From the NCBI RefSeq assembly GCF_016907695.1, contig NZ_JAFBCK010000001.1, positions 5,444,001 to 5,508,000 on the forward strand: a DNA stretch of 64,000 nucleotides. Reading direction: 5' to 3'. Position numbers and translations under genes: made by a program. This DNA comes from Actinokineospora baliensis. Its GTDB lineage: Bacteria > Actinomycetota > Actinomycetes > Mycobacteriales > Pseudonocardiaceae. The first letter of the stretch is position 1, and the number at the start of each line of letters is the position of its first letter. This document shows positions 61,517 through 64,000 of the stretch, piece after piece. Under the pieces are notes generated by a model. That model saw only the letters and a list, made by a program, of their open reading frames with translations, was not told where the DNA came from and ran no database searches.

Positions 61517-64000
61517 ATGAGCCGGACAACCTGGCGATCCACGGGCGGGCGGGTGCGGGCCGGGTTGGCCGCCGCGGTGCTCGTGCCGAGCGCGATGATC
61601 GGCACGCCCGCCGGTGTCGCCGCGGCGGACGCGGCCGACGGTACCCTGACGGTCCAGGTATTACGAGACTTCTTCGGCACCGGGATCATCAACGCGACGA
61701 TGGACGTGCCGCAGCGGGGCATCGCCGTCCAGGTCTCCGATCCCGAGGGCCACCAGGTCACCGGAACCACGGACGCCACCGGCAAGGTCGTGGTCCCGCC
61801 GTCGACCGTGCTGGCGGGCGGGCACTACCGGGTCGACGTGAAGATTCCGGCGCCTTACAGCGACTACTTACGCGCCGCGCCCGCCTCCACGGCGGCCAAC
61901 CACTTCGACAGCTTCACCACCTTCGTCGACGTCGCGAACGGCAAGGCCGACTCCGTGGTCACCGGGGTATGGAACGCCAGCGACTACACCCTCCCGGACA
62001 ACCGGTACTTCGTCCCAGTCCACAGTGGAGGCGTCGGGACCGACACCAGGGCACTGGTGGCGTTCGGGACGACCACGCGGGGCACGTGTCCCGACACGGT
62101 CGGCTGCCCGACGGTCCTCGCCACCCAGGCGCAGGTGGGCACGACCTTCGGCTTGGCGTACGACAAGAACCGCAAGCGGTTGTTCCAGAGCGCCTTCGCC
62201 CGGCGGCACACCCTCTACGGACCTGACGGTGGCAACGCCATCCACACGGTGCCCGCAGACGGCAGCAGCGCACCGACGCTGTTCGCCACGGTGCCCGGCG
62301 CCGCGGTGACCGCCCACGACACCGCCAACCTGGTCAAGGACGCCGGGTTCACCGAAGCGCCCACGAAGGAGAGCATCGGCGGCTTGGCGCTGTCGGAGGA
62401 CGGTTCCACGCTGTACGCGGTGAACCTGCTGACGCGGGCGCTGGTCAGCTTCGACGCGACGGGTGCGACCGCCGCCTCTCCTGAGGCCACGGTGCCGATC
62501 CCCGACCCCGGCTGCGCCGCGGCCACTGACTGGCGACCGTTCTCCGTGTCCGTTCACGACAACAAGCTCTACGTCGGCGGGGTGTGCAGTGCGGAGAGCA
62601 CGCAGAGCCGCTCGGACCTCAAGGCCGTGGTCTACGTCTACAACGGTAGCCAGTTCACCACGGTGCTGACCCAGGTCCTCGACTTCGAACGCGGCGAGAT
62701 CCTCGTCAACGCGACCGGCAGCGCTCAGGGCAACCACTGGAACCCCTGGAACACCGCACTGTCCACCTGGGGCAAGCACGACGTGAACGGCGGCGGCGCG
62801 ATGATCGACCCGCAGCCGCAGTTGGCCAGCCTGGCTTTCGCCCGCGACGGGTCGATGATCCTCGGTTTCCGCGACCGGTTCATGGACGTCGTGGCCTGGG
62901 GTGGGTTGGATCCCCGACCGGGCAACAACTCCGCCCAGAACGGGTTCTCCGGCGGCGACATCAACATGGCTTGCGCCAACCCCGCTGGCGGGTACTCGTG
63001 GGAAGGCACCGGGGCCTGTCCGGATCACGCGGCCACCACCAACGACGGCCAGCAGAGCGCGGGCGTGGTCGAGTACTTCTCCGGCGACTACTTCGCCCCG
63101 CAAGGGCCTGCAACGCGCGGTCCGCACCAGGAGTCCGCGCAGGGCGCTGTCGCGTACATCCCGCAGCAGCAGTGGGTGGTCAGCACGCAGATGGACCCGA
63201 CGACCCGCGTCATCACCGGCGGGACCGGCTACTACGACATCACCACAGGTCAGGGGCCTGGCAACAACGCGAACGCCAACGCCTACGAGTTCGTCGGCCC
63301 GAACCAGAACGGGTTCGGCAAGGCGGGTGGCCTCGGCGCGATCGCCTACCAGGCGGCGAACGCGCCCGTCCAGATCGGCAACCTGGTGTGGTTCGACGGT
63401 GACCACAACGGCATCCAGGACCCGGCCGACGTCCGGCTACCTGGCGCGACGATCAACCTGCTGGACTCCACCGGGAAACAGGTCGCCACGACCAAGACCG
63501 ACGCGGCGGGCGAGTACTACTTCGGCGGCGTGGGCGCGTCCTACGAGCTCACCCGGGGAGCCAAGTACACGGTCCAGTTCAACGTCTGCACCGCGAACAC
63601 CGACAAGGTCCCCAACCGCCCACCCGCCACCGACCTCCGCTTCACCCTCCCCCTGGTCGGCACCGACCGCGTCCACGACTCCAACGTGACACCACCCACC
63701 TCCGGCCAGCTCTGCAACGGATCCGGCCCCGTCACGGCCCCCGACAACCCCGGCGAGGTGGACCACACCATCGACGCGGGCGTCTACATCCCCCCACCCC
63801 CGACGACGACAACGACGGTCCCGCCCACAACCACCTCGACCACCACCGCCGCTCCCGCTCCCCCGGCACCGAGCGGCTCACGTCCGCCTTTGGCTGAAAC
63901 GGGAGTCTCGGGCATCCCGTGGCTGGTCGGGCTGGGCGTACTGGTCCTCGGAGCGGGCGCGGTGCTCGTCTACGCGGGCCGCAGGCGCCGAGCGAACCGG
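61517..64000 (+). CDS. Sortase-anchored SdrD/B-like surface protein, C-terminus at window edge
   Basis: An open frame from ATG 61517 to the last base (828 codons, no stop). A signal peptide covers residues ~1-38. A large N-terminal region looks like a propeller or stalk (GGLALSEDGSTLYAVNLLTR). An SdrD/B-like domain follows (IGNLVWFDGDHNGIQDPADV, TKTDAAGEYYFGGV). A Thr/Pro linker leads to LAETG, a class E-type sortase motif, then a transmembrane helix and RRRRANR. Only a few residues are probably missing. Hence it is a covalently wall-anchored protein of unknown ligand. Confidence 0.9.
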   Translation, partial: MSRTTWRSTGGRVRAGLAAAVLVPSAMIGTPAGVAAADAADGTLTVQVLRDFFGTGIINATMDVPQRGIAVQVSDPEGHQVTGTTDATGKVVVPPSTVLAGGHYRVDVKIPAPYSDYLRAAPASTAANHFDSFTTFVDVANGKADSVVTGVWNASDYTLPDNRYFVPVHSGGVGTDTRALVAFGTTTRGTCPDTVGCPTVLATQAQVGTTFGLAYDKNRKRLFQSAFARRHTLYGPDGGNAIHTVPADGSSAPTLFATVPGAAVTAHDTANLVKDAGFTEAPTKESIGGLALSEDGSTLYAVNLLTRALVSFDATGATAASPEATVPIPDPGCAAATDWRPFSVSVHDNKLYVGGVCSAESTQSRSDLKAVVYVYNGSQFTTVLTQVLDFERGEILVNATGSAQGNHWNPWNTALSTWGKHDVNGGGAMIDPQPQLASLAFARDGSMILGFRDRFMDVVAWGGLDPRPGNNSAQNGFSGGDINMACANPAGGYSWEGTGACPDHAATTNDGQQSAGVVEYFSGDYFAPQGPATRGPHQESAQGAVAYIPQQQWVVSTQMDPTTRVITGGTGYYDITTGQGPGNNANANAYEFVGPNQNGFGKAGGLGAIAYQAANAPVQIGNLVWFDGDHNGIQDPADVRLPGATINLLDSTGKQVATTKTDAAGEYYFGGVGASYELTRGAKYTVQFNVCTANTDKVPNRPPATDLRFTLPLVGTDRVHDSNVTPPTSGQLCNGSGPVTAPDNPGEVDHTIDAGVYIPPPPTTTTTVPPTTTSTTTAAPAPPAPSGSRPPLAETGVSGIPWLVGLGVLVLGAGAVLVYAGRRRRANR

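Noticed and set aside
1..64000. CRISPR arrays, tRNA or rRNA genes
   Set aside because: No evenly spaced short repeats with unique spacers, and no cloverleaf or rRNA-like sequence, were seen by eye; a tRNA scan was not possible here.

Overview
The window is very GC-rich, uses GTG starts often, and carries SARP, LuxR, AraC, TetR, Crp and ECF41-type regulators, a class III lanthipeptide synthetase and wall/RHS proteins. This points to a filamentous actinomycete, most likely a Pseudonocardiales genus such as Actinokineospora, Saccharothrix or Lentzea. The genus is an inference from gene content, not a match. No rRNA, tRNA, CRISPR array or insertion sequence was recognised by eye.

Layout. 1-2.3 kb: a kinase-like gene cut by the left edge, a membrane protein, and two gene remnants (TauD-type dioxygenase, flavin reductase). 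2.4-7.7 kb: secreted trypsin facing a three-gene set (431-aa unknown protein, MoxR ATPase, metallopeptidase-like/VWA protein). This set is interrupted by three decayed tandem copies of the moxR start region. 7.7-9.4 kb: small membrane and secreted proteins. 9.6-15.1 kb: AraC regulator, divergent LuxR ATPase regulator, two alpha/beta hydrolases and a small dimeric-barrel protein. 15.1-24.3 kb: a 1257-aa double-cyclase/ATPase, a ThDP enzyme, a Crp-type regulator, a flavin amine oxidase and a SARP regulator. 24.3-27.2 kb: class III lanthipeptide genes (lanKC then a 35-aa precursor). 27.3-30.2 kb: small peptides, a DUF6939-type protein and an ATPase-acetyltransferase-HTH fusion. 30.2-34.5 kb: MFS exporter and an ECF41 sigma factor divergent from a serine hydrolase and two carboxymuconolactone-decarboxylase-like genes. 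34.5-37.1 kb: NTPase-TPR protein followed by decayed copies of its own 3' end. 37.1-45.0 kb: a three-gene operon encoding a propeller-like protein, a Vps62-like protein and a 2078-aa TcB/Rhs-type toxin protein. 45.0-52.3 kb: HNH-like protein and an exported 2102-aa RHS polymorphic toxin with an overlapping immunity gene. 52.6-64 kb: GNAT, caspase-like protease, MFS genes (one broken), methyltransferase/TetR pair, DyP peroxidase, beta-helix lipoprotein, a membrane-anchored protein and a sortase-anchored wall protein running off the right edge.

How genes work together. The most striking link is regulatory. The lanthipeptide operon and the TcB/Vps62 operon, 18 kb apart, carry the same promoter architecture: three CGCAGATC-like direct repeats at 11-bp pitch, ending at the same distance from a TACGGT -10 element. 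Repeats at one helical turn are typical SARP targets, and a SARP gene lies next to the lanthipeptide genes, so both operons are probably one regulon. A second regulatory circuit is the ECF41 locus, where GTCACA-N16-CGTC occurs on both strands of the divergent promoter region. A recurring structural oddity is local tandem duplication of gene ends (moxR 5' end, TPR gene 3' end, sequence after a broken MFS gene).
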